A stretch of DNA of 64,000 bases, from positions 2,480,001 to 2,544,000 of the forward strand of contig NZ_JACXSS010000001.1 of NCBI RefSeq assembly GCF_014850955.1, written 5' to 3'. Made by a program: the position numbers and the translations under genes. The notes under the pieces are model-generated. The model was not told where the DNA came from, made no database searches, and was given only the letters and a program-made list of their open reading frames with translations. This document shows, one piece after another, positions 20,001 through 29,205 of this stretch. The stretch's first letter is position 1, and each line of letters opens with the position of its first letter. The DNA comes from Methylomonas albis. Its GTDB lineage: Bacteria; Pseudomonadota; Gammaproteobacteria; Methylococcales; Methylomonadaceae.

Positions 20001-20868
20001 GCGAAACGATTTCAACCCCGAGTCCGTATACCGATTCGATGACCGGACTGGCGTAAGGCATACACGCACTACCATCCGAGCGTAAGCGAAAGGAACAAAT
20101 CAAGCCGGGCGCCGATGCCGCGACTTTAGCCAATTGATCCTGTAACCCCATTCGTTGCGTAATGTCTTGGGTGGTGCCAAAGCCACCGAGCAATTTGTCT
20201 TTATTGTTGAATTCCAGAACGGCTTTTTCCCGCACCCATTTCACTTTACCGCCCACTACCACTCGGTGTTCAATGTCGTAAGGTGCGCCGCGCAAGCAGG
20301 CTTGCCACATGTGATCGACATATTGCCGATCATCAGGATGCACAATGGCAAGAAACGTCTCGTAGGTCATCGGCGTACCTTTGGGTATGCCAAAGATGCG
20401 ATGATTTTCGTCAGACCAAATCAACTCGTTACGCGCGACGTTCAAACGCCAACTACCGATTTGGCCAACCAATTGAGCATGCGCTAAATCTTGCCGACTT
20501 TCCCAAAGTGTTTGGGCTAATTGTCGATGAAAACTGGTTGTGAATACCATGACGACCGAAACAAAACAAAACCCGGCATTGAGTATCACTAAATCGCCCG
20601 TCGCGATTGTCTGGGGGAATAATACGAACAGATTAACCGCGGACAAGGACAGAATGGCGGCAAGCAAACCTGGATATAAACCAAGCCAAAACGAAACCTG
20701 AATAATTCCAAAGAAAAACAGTAAAAACGCAGCCCGTTCGCCAATCACCTGAAGATAAATTGTTGCCAAACTGGTTGCAACGACAACAATCACTGCTAGG
20801 CCATACCGTATTAATGCCGATTGAGAACCTAAATAAATGAAAATGGATTGGATATTAAATTGCCTCAC
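17092..20868 (-). CDS. membrane multi-PAS sensor histidine kinase (FixL-like output)
   Basis: This 1,258-residue inner-membrane kinase has an N-terminal membrane domain (about residues 20-115) of KdpD/DUF4118 type with four hydrophobic segments. About seven PAS/PAC modules follow (residues 130-1005); recurring HPDD motifs mark the PAS_3 fold. The HisKA segment has the phospho-acceptor His in AAAIAHELNQPLAAIASYAD. The HATPase domain has NLLRNGLDAM, VRDSGKG and KGLGMGLAIS. The start is GTG 20868 with only a weak ribosome site. It is transcribed with the FixJ-like regulator. No heme-binding FixL PAS residues can be assigned by eye, so the signal is unknown. Length is extreme even for hybrid PAS kinases. 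Confidence 0.92.
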   Translation of the reverse strand: MRQFNIQSIFIYLGSQSALIRYGLAVIVVVATSLATIYLQVIGERAAFLLFFFGIIQVSFWLGLYPGLLAAILSLSAVNLFVLFPQTIATGDLVILNAGFCFVSVVMVFTTSFHRQLAQTLWESRQDLAHAQLVGQIGSWRLNVARNELIWSDENHRIFGIPKGTPMTYETFLAIVHPDDRQYVDHMWQACLRGAPYDIEHRVVVGGKVKWVREKAVLEFNNKDKLLGGFGTTQDITQRMGLQDQLAKVAASAPGLICSFRLRSDGSACMPYASPVIESVYGLGVEIVSQDFNPVFARIHPDDIGHIHASIAESARSQQPWHDTYRYNHPTKGEVWHEGHSLPIQEADGGTLWHGYVHDATERINAEKALQERIDRYELVLNGAQDAIWDWDVPNRRVNYSSRWKALRGYTEHEIGNGEEEWSNAIHPDDLERILASVQRHFTGETPVFSEEYRIRCKDGSWKWVLDRGIARKDGNGKVMRMAGSESDITVRKLGEKALRDRENELRLIMDTTPALISYLDLDFRYLRVNATYEKWFDMSAEQIVGREAEDVLGIEAWQLVGPYLQRARRGEQVSFDQQIPYANKANRWVHATYMPNVDAEGVIRGIVVHVFDIEERVMSEHKITLLNQRLQQRVEEMQVIFNTAPIGLSIAHGTDGTHIRGNAAIERMLGLPPHSELSLKENSAVGICVTQNGAKLAFEDSPMQRAIRGEIISNQTVEILLPNYRVVTALCNATPLLSDEGKPRGAVGAFLDITSLRHAEQALAKSQLQLRLLVEQAPLSIAMFDTNMNFLVTSRRWVKEFGQNFDDLAGRNHYVVNPDLPMVWKQVHQRVLSGEFLSNNDDLWVQADGSRHWYNWAAHPWTDTSGNIGGIIITSDDVTVRRKAELELLNSEARLALIVDQVKAGYWDWDLIDRQLFLSPEAKQQLGFTDSDIPKRRAEWEERLHPDDRAFVLKLVDEHLTGLQPYYEAQFQFRHSDGGYRWFHSRSILLSDLNNRPYRVLGMNLDITEYMKQKQLSGRREKVEQSFRLYVAMQTAAAIAHELNQPLAAIASYADVALHLMQIDSYNQKKLAQLVENCSTQAQRAGNVIRQLLAQLQKEEIPNEAFDINLAIREAIELVNVDEFAHGVTVVTNLAADLPPVLANGLQVQKVLINLLRNGLDAMQEHGKTADTIAIISGRSVLDASMVQVTVRDSGKGAVDSASLRKIFRPFYTTKPKGLGMGLAISRSLIVAHGGKMWAEQNAGQGLSIHFTLPFAE

Positions 20869-21180
20869 TCAAATACTGTCGACTAATTAAAAACATAAAC
20901 CCCTCACCCTATTTTCCTGGAAAATAAGCCAAAAAAATCAATTGATTGTCATGAAAATACTGTGAATTGCCCATTCATTTAAACGTAGACCATTGAAAAC
21001 CAAAAGCCATAACCAAAAGAATACGTAGTAGCACCTACTTGAACAGGCCAATGGCAACACCTAAAATGACGACTGAGTCAATCGAGCGCCTTTCCAAATC
21101 TTCCATCGTGCCAAGCTATCTTTCATTGACTTCTCCCAACTGCCAAAAACTACGTCTGATCGACAGGCGGTTCTTATAAA
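20869..21180. other. intergenic upstream of the PAS kinase; carries part of a repeated intergenic block
   Basis: No gene is visible. The stretch holds a FixJ-box-like element at 21021 and a downstream segment around 21104-21134 (TTCCATCGTGCCAAGCTATC) which is also found, with few changes, near 39930-39953. The two intergenic regions share a 5' piece (CCATTGAAAACC versus CCATTCAAAACC), the box, and this 3' piece. Confidence 0.6.
21021..21042. promoter_or_regulatory. FixJ-box-like element upstream of the PAS kinase
   Basis: ATACGTAG is followed by TAGCACCTACTTGA, 153 bases upstream of the kinase GTG. It aligns with ATACGTAG-TTCTACTACTTGA at 39847. Its position suggests autoregulation by the FixJ-like protein of the same operon; this is inference. 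Confidence 0.45.
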
Positions 21181-24100
21181 TCACCTGTTTGTGGCTGCCG
21201 ACTTCAGTGACATCAAAATGCCCCGCAACAGAATGACCATCCAATCCGGCCGATTGTCGAGTTCATGGCGAACCTCGTAAAACGCCTTTTCCAACAGAAA
21301 CAGTTCGAGTAGACCGCGCAACGAGGCGTCGGCTGCTAACAAGCCTGAGCCCTGAGCCACTTCATCGTAGGCCTCCAGAAAAACCCGCTCGACTTCGGCT
21401 TTCCAGTCTCGCAGCAAAGGCTCGAATTTTACTGTCGGTTCTGGGCGTTCCGCACTCTCCTTCTGCACGGCCGAGTGAGCGGCGTAATCGAACGATTGCA
21501 GCATGCCGGCCACATCGCTTAAAGGCGAATATTTGAAGCGACGTTCAGCGAGCGTTCGCGCCGGATCGCCTGCAAAATCGGTGATTACGAAATCGTTGTC
21601 GGCGAGCAGCACTTGTCCCAGATGATAATCGCCATGGCAGCGAGTCTTGACACCTTTAACCGGCCCGCGAATACATGATCGGATACACGCTATAAGCGCA
21701 TCCCGTTGCAGCAGCAACGCTTGTGCCAAATCGCGCACCGTTTCGCTAAGGCCTGGCAACCGGTGTTCCAGGTGATCCAGTGTGGCTGTCGCCTCCCATT
21801 GCGTTCGCAACACCCAGTCAGCCAAGTCAGCGTCTGTCACGGGTTCAGGGTCGAAAGCGGGATCGCCCGTCGGCGTGGCCAGCGCATGGTGCAATTCGCC
21901 GGTGCGTTGGCCGAGCTTGCGTACCAGGACCAAATAGGCGGTGTGAGCTTGTTCCGCGGGTTCCGGCGTCGGCACCACGCGGCAATCTTCCAGATGACGG
22001 CCAAGATATTCCAGTGTGTAGCTCCAAAAGTCGCCCTGGTTTTCAACGTAACCCTGCAACAACGCCAGCGTCACGTTTTGGCCGTCGCCGCCGTCATACT
22101 CGATCACACCTGCAACAGGCGCGATATAGGGAAATCCCAGCACGTCGGTTAAAAATCGGCCCATTTCAATCTCCGGGCGCTTACCGTTTTCAAGATACCG
22201 ATAGCCTTTCAAAAATAGATGTTTCCCCAGGACGATTGCGGTATTGCGGCCTTGCTTGATGGCAGGGCGTACCGGCAGGTCGTCGGCTATCTGCCCAGCG
22301 AGGGCCTCGAATGCATTGGTAGGTGAAAAACGAAGGGTGCCATTTTCGCAGGCTAAGCTTTGGCGGTTACCGATGGCCTGTACCAAAGCCCGGCAAAACG
22401 CCTCGTCCGCGAAGGCATCGCCCAGAAAGCCAACGTGTGATTGTTGGCGTGCTTTAGCCAAGGTGCTTGGCAACATGGCAGGCAATCGGGCGGAGTCACC
22501 GTTTTCCCAGGCCAGCGCAAGCGGTAAAAAGTAGGTCTGCCGCTCACCGCTTATGGTTTCGACGCCGACCAGGGTGATCAACCAGTTATATGTGCCCTTC
22601 TCCCATACGCAATGATCGCTTATGGTTACGCGGCGTACCGGTTCGCCCTTCGGGCCAAACCAGCGTTGCGCGGCAATAAAGCGCGGCAACACCTCGTTTT
22701 CAAGCTGAACGCGCGTCTTCTCGGCCATCGCCGCACGCCGGATCACAACCCGGTTAGCGAAAAAACTGAGCCAACCGTCGAATAACACGATCGTCGGCAG
22801 TTCATCGGGCAACGAGTGTTCCTCGTGCCAGGCCGGAACCTCTTCGCCGCTGGCCAGCCGAAACCAATAGAAGTTATGGCCAGGCAAGGTAAGGAGATAA
22901 GGTAGCTCGCCTATCGGTGGAAAAGCCGAGCGCCCCATCAATTCGACGGGCACACACCCCTTATGAGCCGACAGATCGAGTTCGACCGCTTGCGCGGCAC
23001 GCGACAGATTGGCGACGCAAAGAATAATGTCACCCTCGTAGATTCTGAAGTAGGCAAGTATCTTGCGATTGCCCGGATGTAAAAACACCAGCGTCCCTCG
23101 GCCGAATGCCGGATGATTTTTGCGCACCGCCAGCACCCGCTGCATCCAATTCAGCAGGGAAGCACGCTCTCGTAACTGTGCCTCCACATTGACCGCCCCG
23201 TAGCCGTAAACCGGGTCCATGACAGGTGGTAAATACAGACGTTGCGGATCGGCGCGGGAAAAACCGGCATTGCGGTCAGGGCTCCATTGCATGGGGGTGC
23301 GCACGCCATTGCGGTCGCCCAGAAAAAAATTGTCCCCCATACCGATTTCGTCGCCGTAATAAATAATGGGCGAGCCCAGCATGGACAGCAGTAAGCTGTT
23401 CATCAAGCGAATTTTGTTGTTCTCATTGTCCATCAGCGGCGCCAAGCGCCGGCGAATGCCAATATTCAAACGCGCACGCGGATCGTCGGCATACATCTGG
23501 TACATATAATCGCGCTCTTTGTTGGTGACCATCTCCAGCGTCAGTTCGTCGTGATTACGCAAAAAAGTCGCCCATTGGCAGCTTTCCGGAATATCCGGGG
23601 TCTGGCGTAGAATATCGGTGATGGGGTGGCGGTCTTCCTGGGCGATGGTCATGTACATCCTCGGCATCAACGGAAAGTGGTAAGCCATATGGCATTCGTC
23701 GCCATTGCTGAAGTAGTCGCTGACTTCTTCCGGCCACTGGTTGACTTCGGCAAGAAAAACCCGATTCCGGTATTGCGTGTCGAGTACGCTGCGCATTTGT
23801 TTGATCACCGCATGCGTTTCCGGCAGGCTTTCGTTTTGGGTGCCTTCGCGCACGCACAAATAGGGAATCGCGTCCAGACGCATGCCATCAACGCCGTGGT
23901 CCAACCAAAAACGCATCAAGCGGATTACCGCCTTCACCACTTGCGGGTTGTTGAAGTTCAAGTCCGGTTGATGGGAGAAGAAACGGTGCCAATAATAGGC
24001 TTGGGCTTCGTCGTCCCAAGCCCAGTTGGATTTCTCCGAATCGCTGAAGATTATCCGCGTTTCCGGAAACTTACGATTCGTATTGCTCCAAATGTAAAAA

Positions 24101-24534
24101 TCGCGTTTACTGGAACCGGCCGGCGCCCTACGCGCGGCTTGAAACCAGGGGTGTTGGTCGGAGGTGTGGTTAATGACCAGCTCGGTAATGATTTTAAGGC
24201 CGCGGCGGTGTGCTTCCTTCACGAACTGTCTGAAGTCGGCCATGGTGCCGTATTCGGGATGGATATTGCGATAGTCGGCAATGTCATAACCGTCATCGCG
24301 CATCGGCGAAGGATAGAAGGGTAACAACCAGAGTGTGTTCACCCCCAAATCCTGCAGGTAATCGAGCTTTTGAATCAATCCGGCAAAATCGCCGACACCA
24401 TTGTTATCGCTGTCGAAAAAAGCTTTAACATGCAGTTCGTAAATGACGGCATCTTTATACCAAAGCGGGTTTTCCATCCATTGCGAGGCGTCAACCGGCG
24501 TAGTTTCTGTCGAGTTGGCTGTCGTCTTCTTCAT
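21181..24534 (-). CDS. treS: trehalose synthase / maltokinase fusion (TreS-Mak)
   Basis: The N-terminal GH13 domain (about residues 20-560) interconverts maltose and trehalose. Its catalytic residues are Asp221 in GMRLDAIPYL, Glu263 in FLAEVNQWP and Asp329 in RNHDELTLE. The C-terminal half (about 600-1117) is a maltokinase (Pep2) with the kinase-like motifs CHGDYHLGQVLL near residue 967 and ITDFAGDPAR. The fusion converts trehalose through maltose to maltose 1-phosphate, the GlgE pathway donor. GAGAGGG precedes ATG 24534. No glgE or branching enzyme is adjacent; treZ and treY lie 9 kb away. The fused form is common in Proteobacteria. It may act in osmoprotection and glycogen cycling. Confidence 0.95.
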   Translation of the reverse strand: MKKTTANSTETTPVDASQWMENPLWYKDAVIYELHVKAFFDSDNNGVGDFAGLIQKLDYLQDLGVNTLWLLPFYPSPMRDDGYDIADYRNIHPEYGTMADFRQFVKEAHRRGLKIITELVINHTSDQHPWFQAARRAPAGSSKRDFYIWSNTNRKFPETRIIFSDSEKSNWAWDDEAQAYYWHRFFSHQPDLNFNNPQVVKAVIRLMRFWLDHGVDGMRLDAIPYLCVREGTQNESLPETHAVIKQMRSVLDTQYRNRVFLAEVNQWPEEVSDYFSNGDECHMAYHFPLMPRMYMTIAQEDRHPITDILRQTPDIPESCQWATFLRNHDELTLEMVTNKERDYMYQMYADDPRARLNIGIRRRLAPLMDNENNKIRLMNSLLLSMLGSPIIYYGDEIGMGDNFFLGDRNGVRTPMQWSPDRNAGFSRADPQRLYLPPVMDPVYGYGAVNVEAQLRERASLLNWMQRVLAVRKNHPAFGRGTLVFLHPGNRKILAYFRIYEGDIILCVANLSRAAQAVELDLSAHKGCVPVELMGRSAFPPIGELPYLLTLPGHNFYWFRLASGEEVPAWHEEHSLPDELPTIVLFDGWLSFFANRVVIRRAAMAEKTRVQLENEVLPRFIAAQRWFGPKGEPVRRVTISDHCVWEKGTYNWLITLVGVETISGERQTYFLPLALAWENGDSARLPAMLPSTLAKARQQSHVGFLGDAFADEAFCRALVQAIGNRQSLACENGTLRFSPTNAFEALAGQIADDLPVRPAIKQGRNTAIVLGKHLFLKGYRYLENGKRPEIEMGRFLTDVLGFPYIAPVAGVIEYDGGDGQNVTLALLQGYVENQGDFWSYTLEYLGRHLEDCRVVPTPEPAEQAHTAYLVLVRKLGQRTGELHHALATPTGDPAFDPEPVTDADLADWVLRTQWEATATLDHLEHRLPGLSETVRDLAQALLLQRDALIACIRSCIRGPVKGVKTRCHGDYHLGQVLLADNDFVITDFAGDPARTLAERRFKYSPLSDVAGMLQSFDYAAHSAVQKESAERPEPTVKFEPLLRDWKAEVERVFLEAYDEVAQGSGLLAADASLRGLLELFLLEKAFYEVRHELDNRPDWMVILLRGILMSLKSAATNR

Positions 24535-25194
24535 GGTGCCCTCTCATAGAAAATAGTCGAAGTCGCGTTCAATACGGACGCACCGGGTAGACGATATTGC
24601 TCGCCGCCATCCTCGCAGTGGATGGTATTCATCAACTCGCACGCCGGCCCGTAGATGCCGTCATTCGCGCCAATACCCTTTGCGATATAAACGCCGGGCG
24701 GCCACCGAATTACCGTTATTCGGTCAGAATATCGGTGGATTCCGCCATAAATTGTGGTCGCCTTTATTCGCGTACTTCCGTACGAGTGAGCGAGGTAAAA
24801 TAAGTTTCCAGTATTTGCGCTACGGAAAATAATGCTGCGACTGGCTGAAACCCCGCTCACGGATCGGCAGATGTCTTGCTGATAAAGCATGGCTTCGCGG
24901 CGATGAAAACGGTTGAGATCTTCTACCCGCTGCAGCAATGCGGCGAGATGTGGACACTACAACGCGTTCCCACCCAAGCTGTCATCCTGTTGTCATTCGC
25001 GTTTTTGCCCAAATTCACAGCCTATGAACAATAGTTGCTTGCCCGGAGGCCCCGCATATAGCCACACCATAAATTTTGCCGCCTTTCGCCACCCGGCGTT
25101 TGTCCGATCATCGAACCTTTTCCCTAAATCACTTCGTAGCCGGTAGGCAATAGAAAACATCTCTCTCAGGCTGCGTTACTTTAGGACGGCTGCT
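24535..25194. other. intergenic between tamB end and treS; doubtful 135-codon ORF
   Basis: A minus-strand open frame (24531-24938, TTG start) ends in an ATGA overlap with treS. Its product, with helical LLQRVEDLNRFHRREAML near the start, matches nothing I recognise and has no ribosome site. The frame is also open further upstream. It could be a remnant or chance ORF. The 250 bases before tamB's end show no terminator or RNA. Confidence 0.35.
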
Positions 25195-28100
25195 TCAGTA
25201 TTCAAATTGATAGAGCACGCCAATACTATTGGTTGAAGAATTACCGGAAGAAGATGTGCCGCCTATACCGCCGACGTTGCCAATGGTACTTTCCAACTTA
25301 AGGCCTTTCAAAACATCGATCTGGATCACTGCCTGGGGAGTACCACCCGAAACGCCCTGTTTGGCGCCAAGGTAAACGCCCGGCGCAATATAACGGCCGC
25401 CTTCCACACTCGGATTGGCACCGCCTGCCGACAAGCGGTCGAGACCAAGCCGTTTTCGCGCGCTTTCCAACGGATCCTGGCCGCCGCCGGTAACGCCGGT
25501 CAACGACGCCAGCGTCGAAGCAATCTGCACCATTTCCAGCGGGCTTAGACTGGCGCTACCCTTGCCAAACAACAGATTTGCCAGGATCTCGTCCTGTGGC
25601 AATTGCGGCGTACTGCTGAGGGTAATTTTAGGTTGTTGAGCGCTACCGCCCACGGTTAGCGATGCGGCTATATTGTTTCGGCTGGTGGTGGCAACGAAAT
25701 TCAGCGACGGATTGGTCAGGCTACCGCTATCGAAACCAACTTCCCCCTGATTAAATACCAGGGATTGTCCGGCCAGCGAGAATTCGCCGCGCCTTTGATG
25801 AAACGTCCCATCGGGCCGAAGTTCTTTTAACGTGCCGGCAATATGCACTGTACCACCCAGTTCGGCATCCAACCCTCTGCCTCGCACGAAGATTTCCCTT
25901 GGCGCATCGACCATTAAATTCAATGCTATATCGCCCTTTGCTTCAGGCGCAGGTGGTGGCGCGGCGGGGTTATTCAGTTTCAGCACGGCGATACTGGTTG
26001 GCATCCGTTCCGGGATACGAATGTCCGCACGGTTGATGCGGATACGTCCGTCAACGTTCAAGCGCTCGACGGCAAGTCCGCGTACCGCAAGGTCCGCATC
26101 GAGATTGACCGTCAAGCGGTCGCTAGCCAGTGGCTTGGCATTGCGAGCAGTGACCGTCAGATCGACCGGGAAACCCGCCGTCGATAAACCGACGCTGCCT
26201 GCTGCGGCAAGCGTGCCGGACCCTGCTCTGCCCTGCAGTTTGACAATACGTAAGGTGCCATTCTCAGCTTGCAATTCCGCCGCAATATCTTTGACGCTTA
26301 CACCCGCGACCGCATCCTGCCAATCACCGCCATCAAGGTGGGCATTCATAGTGACGACCGGCGCCGGCCAAGTCCCGACCAGTTTGGCATCGGCTCGTAG
26401 CAGGCCGCGCATTCGCCGCCCGTCGGCGCTCAATAGGGGATTAAGTTGTTTTAAATCCAGAGCGGCTTCGCCTTGCAGATTCAATAATCCGGTCTGCGTC
26501 ATGGGCAACTGTCCGGAGATCTGCACGCGGGTGTCGTTGCCGACGTTGAGCTTGGCATCCAGCTCGGCAACCTCGCCATGGATCGAAGCCGTGACATCAA
26601 TCCGGGCAGGCGGCAGCCCCCGGCCTGGTCCTTGTTTCATTTGCAGCTTGTCGGCCTGGAACCGGAACAAACCCTTGGGCTGCGCCAGACTGCCAGCCAG
26701 TTCGGCAGAGGCATGCAGTGTGCCGTTCATCGCCAGATCGGGCGCGAACAGGCTTATCAGCTCGGCCGGGGTTTCGTGCAACTCGGCGTTAAGCGCCAAT
26801 TCCGGCGTAAACTTCCCGGCGATTTCCAGTTCCGCCTGCCGTAAACCCAGCCGCAGCCGGTCGACGCTAAGCCCCTCGGCAAACGCTATCTTTGCCGGCG
26901 CCAGCAGCCGGACGGTTTGTTGCCGCCAACTCGCTTCCATAGCGCTCACCGCCAGCACACTGCCCGCAGCGTTGAGTTGGGCGGCGGCGCTCAGTTGTGC
27001 GGCGCTACCATTTAAATTTGGCGAGATTGCCGACAACCCCAAATGAAGGCTGTCCATCGCTCCTTCCATTTTGAGCCGCGCCGAACCGCTTATCTTGCCG
27101 GCACTAATCCCGTTCAGGGTCAATAAACCGTCCAGTCTGGCCTGCGTGGTGGGCTCGCTGACGGTCAGCGCCAACGAGGAAGTTTCGGCGGTCGCCGTTC
27201 CTTCAAGGCCGGCGTTCCGCGCTTCAAGCCCAATTTTCGCCAGCGGACGGCCGCCGCGTTCGCCCAGTTCCAAAGTCGCATCGGCGCTGCCGGACAATGG
27301 CTGACCGAGCAACGGCCGAAAATCGGCCAGCCGGTTTATTTTCATGACTATTTTGCCGGCCGGTGGCGAATTGTCCCGCGTCAGCGTCAAACCGCCACTC
27401 GCGCGGGTGCTTTTCCAGTCGGCTTGATCGATGTCAAGCCGAATGGTTTTGCCGCCGGGACTGTCGACGGCCAATCGCACTTCGATCGGCGAGCCGATCA
27501 GTTCCCCATTCAGGTTAATTCGGCCATCTGGGGCATCCGGCAAATGTTGTAATTGAAGAGCGGCTTTGATGGGGCCGCCGGGATAACCCTGGCTCTTCAG
27601 ATTGCCATTCAACTTGGCTTCCAGCGTCAAATCATCTCGTTCCCCGTTCAGGCTGCCTTCTATGGCCAGTTTTCCCGAAGCAGTATCGGCGATGGCCGAG
27701 ACATCATTGAGTTGTGCCTGCCACTCGAAGTCGGCATTCCCGGAATCCAGTTCGCCATGGGCCGATAGGCTCAAGGCCTTGCCATCGAGTTGCAGCCATG
27801 ACAGGGTCATATTTTCTTTCTCGCCCGCCATGGAAAGATCGAACTTCGCGGATTCGCCCAACAATCTGGCCCAACTGGAACCACCGCTTAGACCCAATAT
27901 GCCGGCTATCTCCAATTTGCTGCCATCGGCTTGCCGGGCAGCCTTCAGTGTCAGCATGCCATGGCCCTCCAATTGCAAGCCGTTCGCAGCAGCCAGAGGG
28001 CGAAGATCGGGCAAATTTAAAGCTAACTCCGCACGTCCGCCCCCCTTCTCCAGGTGAGTGTGTCCAGAAGCGTCAATCAGCGGGTGTTTTATGACAAAAT

Positions 28101-29205
28101 CAACCGGGTAATCCGGCGTATCCCATCCCATTTTCGCCTGAAACGCCAACGGCGTAGCCTGTAATAGATCGGTTTGCGAATCCGCTAGCTGCAACCCTGC
28201 TAGTTCGCCATCCAGATCGATCCGTCCACCGATTCCCTGCCATTTGACGTCGAGATTGCCGATATCGGTTTGTGCGGCATGCAAGCCATCGAGTTGCAAG
28301 TCGGCGTTGATAGCCAGATCCTTTAAGGCCCCACGCATTTGCAGATTTAGCGACAACGCTCGCCAAGCCAGATCAGGCCGTAATTGCATGGCCGGAGCAG
28401 ATGCTGTGAGCGACAAATCGGCGCCCGGCTGGACAAAGTCGATGCGGCCGCCGAGCTGTGCTTGTAATTCATCCAGCTTCAAGTCCACGCTGCTGAGAAC
28501 CCCGGATAACGGGCCTGCCAGCGACGCCTCCAAACTCAGCCCCTCGCGGTCATGCAGACCCGCTAGCAATGCCAACGGCCCTCGAGCGGTTTCATGCAGG
28601 GACAAGCGGGCTTGCAGGCTATCGTTGCTCAATTTGGCCTGCACACTGTAAGTACCCTCGCCGTCCAACTGCTTGGCCTTAAGTTCGATCGCTCCTCGGA
28701 AAGCGGTGGTGAGTGCCAGCCCCCCGCCTACGCTTAAATCAATAGCCTTACCGGCAAGCGGCGGCGCCATCTCGACACGCTCGACCAGCAGATTATTGAC
28801 ATTAATAGCCAGCGGCAACGACAGGCCGCCGGATGTTTCCGGTTCGGCAGCAACACTTGGCACGGGCGGGCGGGCGACAGCGATTTTTCGGACTTGCAGG
28901 CGCTCAATGGCGACTTCGCCCACCAGCAGTTTGGCCGGCAGCCAGTCCAATATCAGTTCGTCTATCGTCAACCAAGGACCGCCGGCGTCGCGCAGTTCGA
29001 TACGCTTAACGGTCAGTTGCGCGGGTAAATCGCCTCCTAGCCCGTTCAAGACAATTTGGTTCGCGCTCAGTACCGACACCGCCCGTTCGATTTCGGCAAG
29101 GCCGGTTGAGGTATTTGCGGCCCCTATCAACAACGCCAATGCGAGCAGCGGCAGGGCCAGCAAGCCAATAAAGCCCCACAGTATCCAGCGGCTTAGCCGT
29201 TGCAT
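25195..29205 (-). CDS. tamB: TamB, translocation and assembly module inner-membrane subunit
   Basis: This 1,336-residue AsmA-like/DUF490 protein is anchored by one N-terminal helix (WILWGFIGLLALPLLALALL). A long periplasmic beta-rich body bridges to TamA, and recent models give such proteins a role in phospholipid transport to the outer membrane. The C-terminal TamB domain has LRPDGTFHQRRGEFSLAGQ, FDSGSLTNPSLNF and a terminal beta segment ending LYQFEY. Its ATG overlaps the tamA stop by one base, so they are co-translated. Length is typical. Confidence 0.95.
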   Translation of the reverse strand: MQRLSRWILWGFIGLLALPLLALALLIGAANTSTGLAEIERAVSVLSANQIVLNGLGGDLPAQLTVKRIELRDAGGPWLTIDELILDWLPAKLLVGEVAIERLQVRKIAVARPPVPSVAAEPETSGGLSLPLAINVNNLLVERVEMAPPLAGKAIDLSVGGGLALTTAFRGAIELKAKQLDGEGTYSVQAKLSNDSLQARLSLHETARGPLALLAGLHDREGLSLEASLAGPLSGVLSSVDLKLDELQAQLGGRIDFVQPGADLSLTASAPAMQLRPDLAWRALSLNLQMRGALKDLAINADLQLDGLHAAQTDIGNLDVKWQGIGGRIDLDGELAGLQLADSQTDLLQATPLAFQAKMGWDTPDYPVDFVIKHPLIDASGHTHLEKGGGRAELALNLPDLRPLAAANGLQLEGHGMLTLKAARQADGSKLEIAGILGLSGGSSWARLLGESAKFDLSMAGEKENMTLSWLQLDGKALSLSAHGELDSGNADFEWQAQLNDVSAIADTASGKLAIEGSLNGERDDLTLEAKLNGNLKSQGYPGGPIKAALQLQHLPDAPDGRINLNGELIGSPIEVRLAVDSPGGKTIRLDIDQADWKSTRASGGLTLTRDNSPPAGKIVMKINRLADFRPLLGQPLSGSADATLELGERGGRPLAKIGLEARNAGLEGTATAETSSLALTVSEPTTQARLDGLLTLNGISAGKISGSARLKMEGAMDSLHLGLSAISPNLNGSAAQLSAAAQLNAAGSVLAVSAMEASWRQQTVRLLAPAKIAFAEGLSVDRLRLGLRQAELEIAGKFTPELALNAELHETPAELISLFAPDLAMNGTLHASAELAGSLAQPKGLFRFQADKLQMKQGPGRGLPPARIDVTASIHGEVAELDAKLNVGNDTRVQISGQLPMTQTGLLNLQGEAALDLKQLNPLLSADGRRMRGLLRADAKLVGTWPAPVVTMNAHLDGGDWQDAVAGVSVKDIAAELQAENGTLRIVKLQGRAGSGTLAAAGSVGLSTAGFPVDLTVTARNAKPLASDRLTVNLDADLAVRGLAVERLNVDGRIRINRADIRIPERMPTSIAVLKLNNPAAPPPAPEAKGDIALNLMVDAPREIFVRGRGLDAELGGTVHIAGTLKELRPDGTFHQRRGEFSLAGQSLVFNQGEVGFDSGSLTNPSLNFVATTSRNNIAASLTVGGSAQQPKITLSSTPQLPQDEILANLLFGKGSASLSPLEMVQIASTLASLTGVTGGGQDPLESARKRLGLDRLSAGGANPSVEGGRYIAPGVYLGAKQGVSGGTPQAVIQIDVLKGLKLESTIGNVGGIGGTSSSGNSSTNSIGVLYQFEY

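Noticed and set aside
24531-24938. 135-codon frame overlapping treS by ATGA
   Set aside because: TTG start, no ribosome site, no recognisable domain; kept only as an intergenic note.
25832-27046. 404-codon plus-strand open frame
   Set aside because: It lies wholly opposite tamB, has a low-complexity Ser/Ala/Arg-rich product and no ribosome site.
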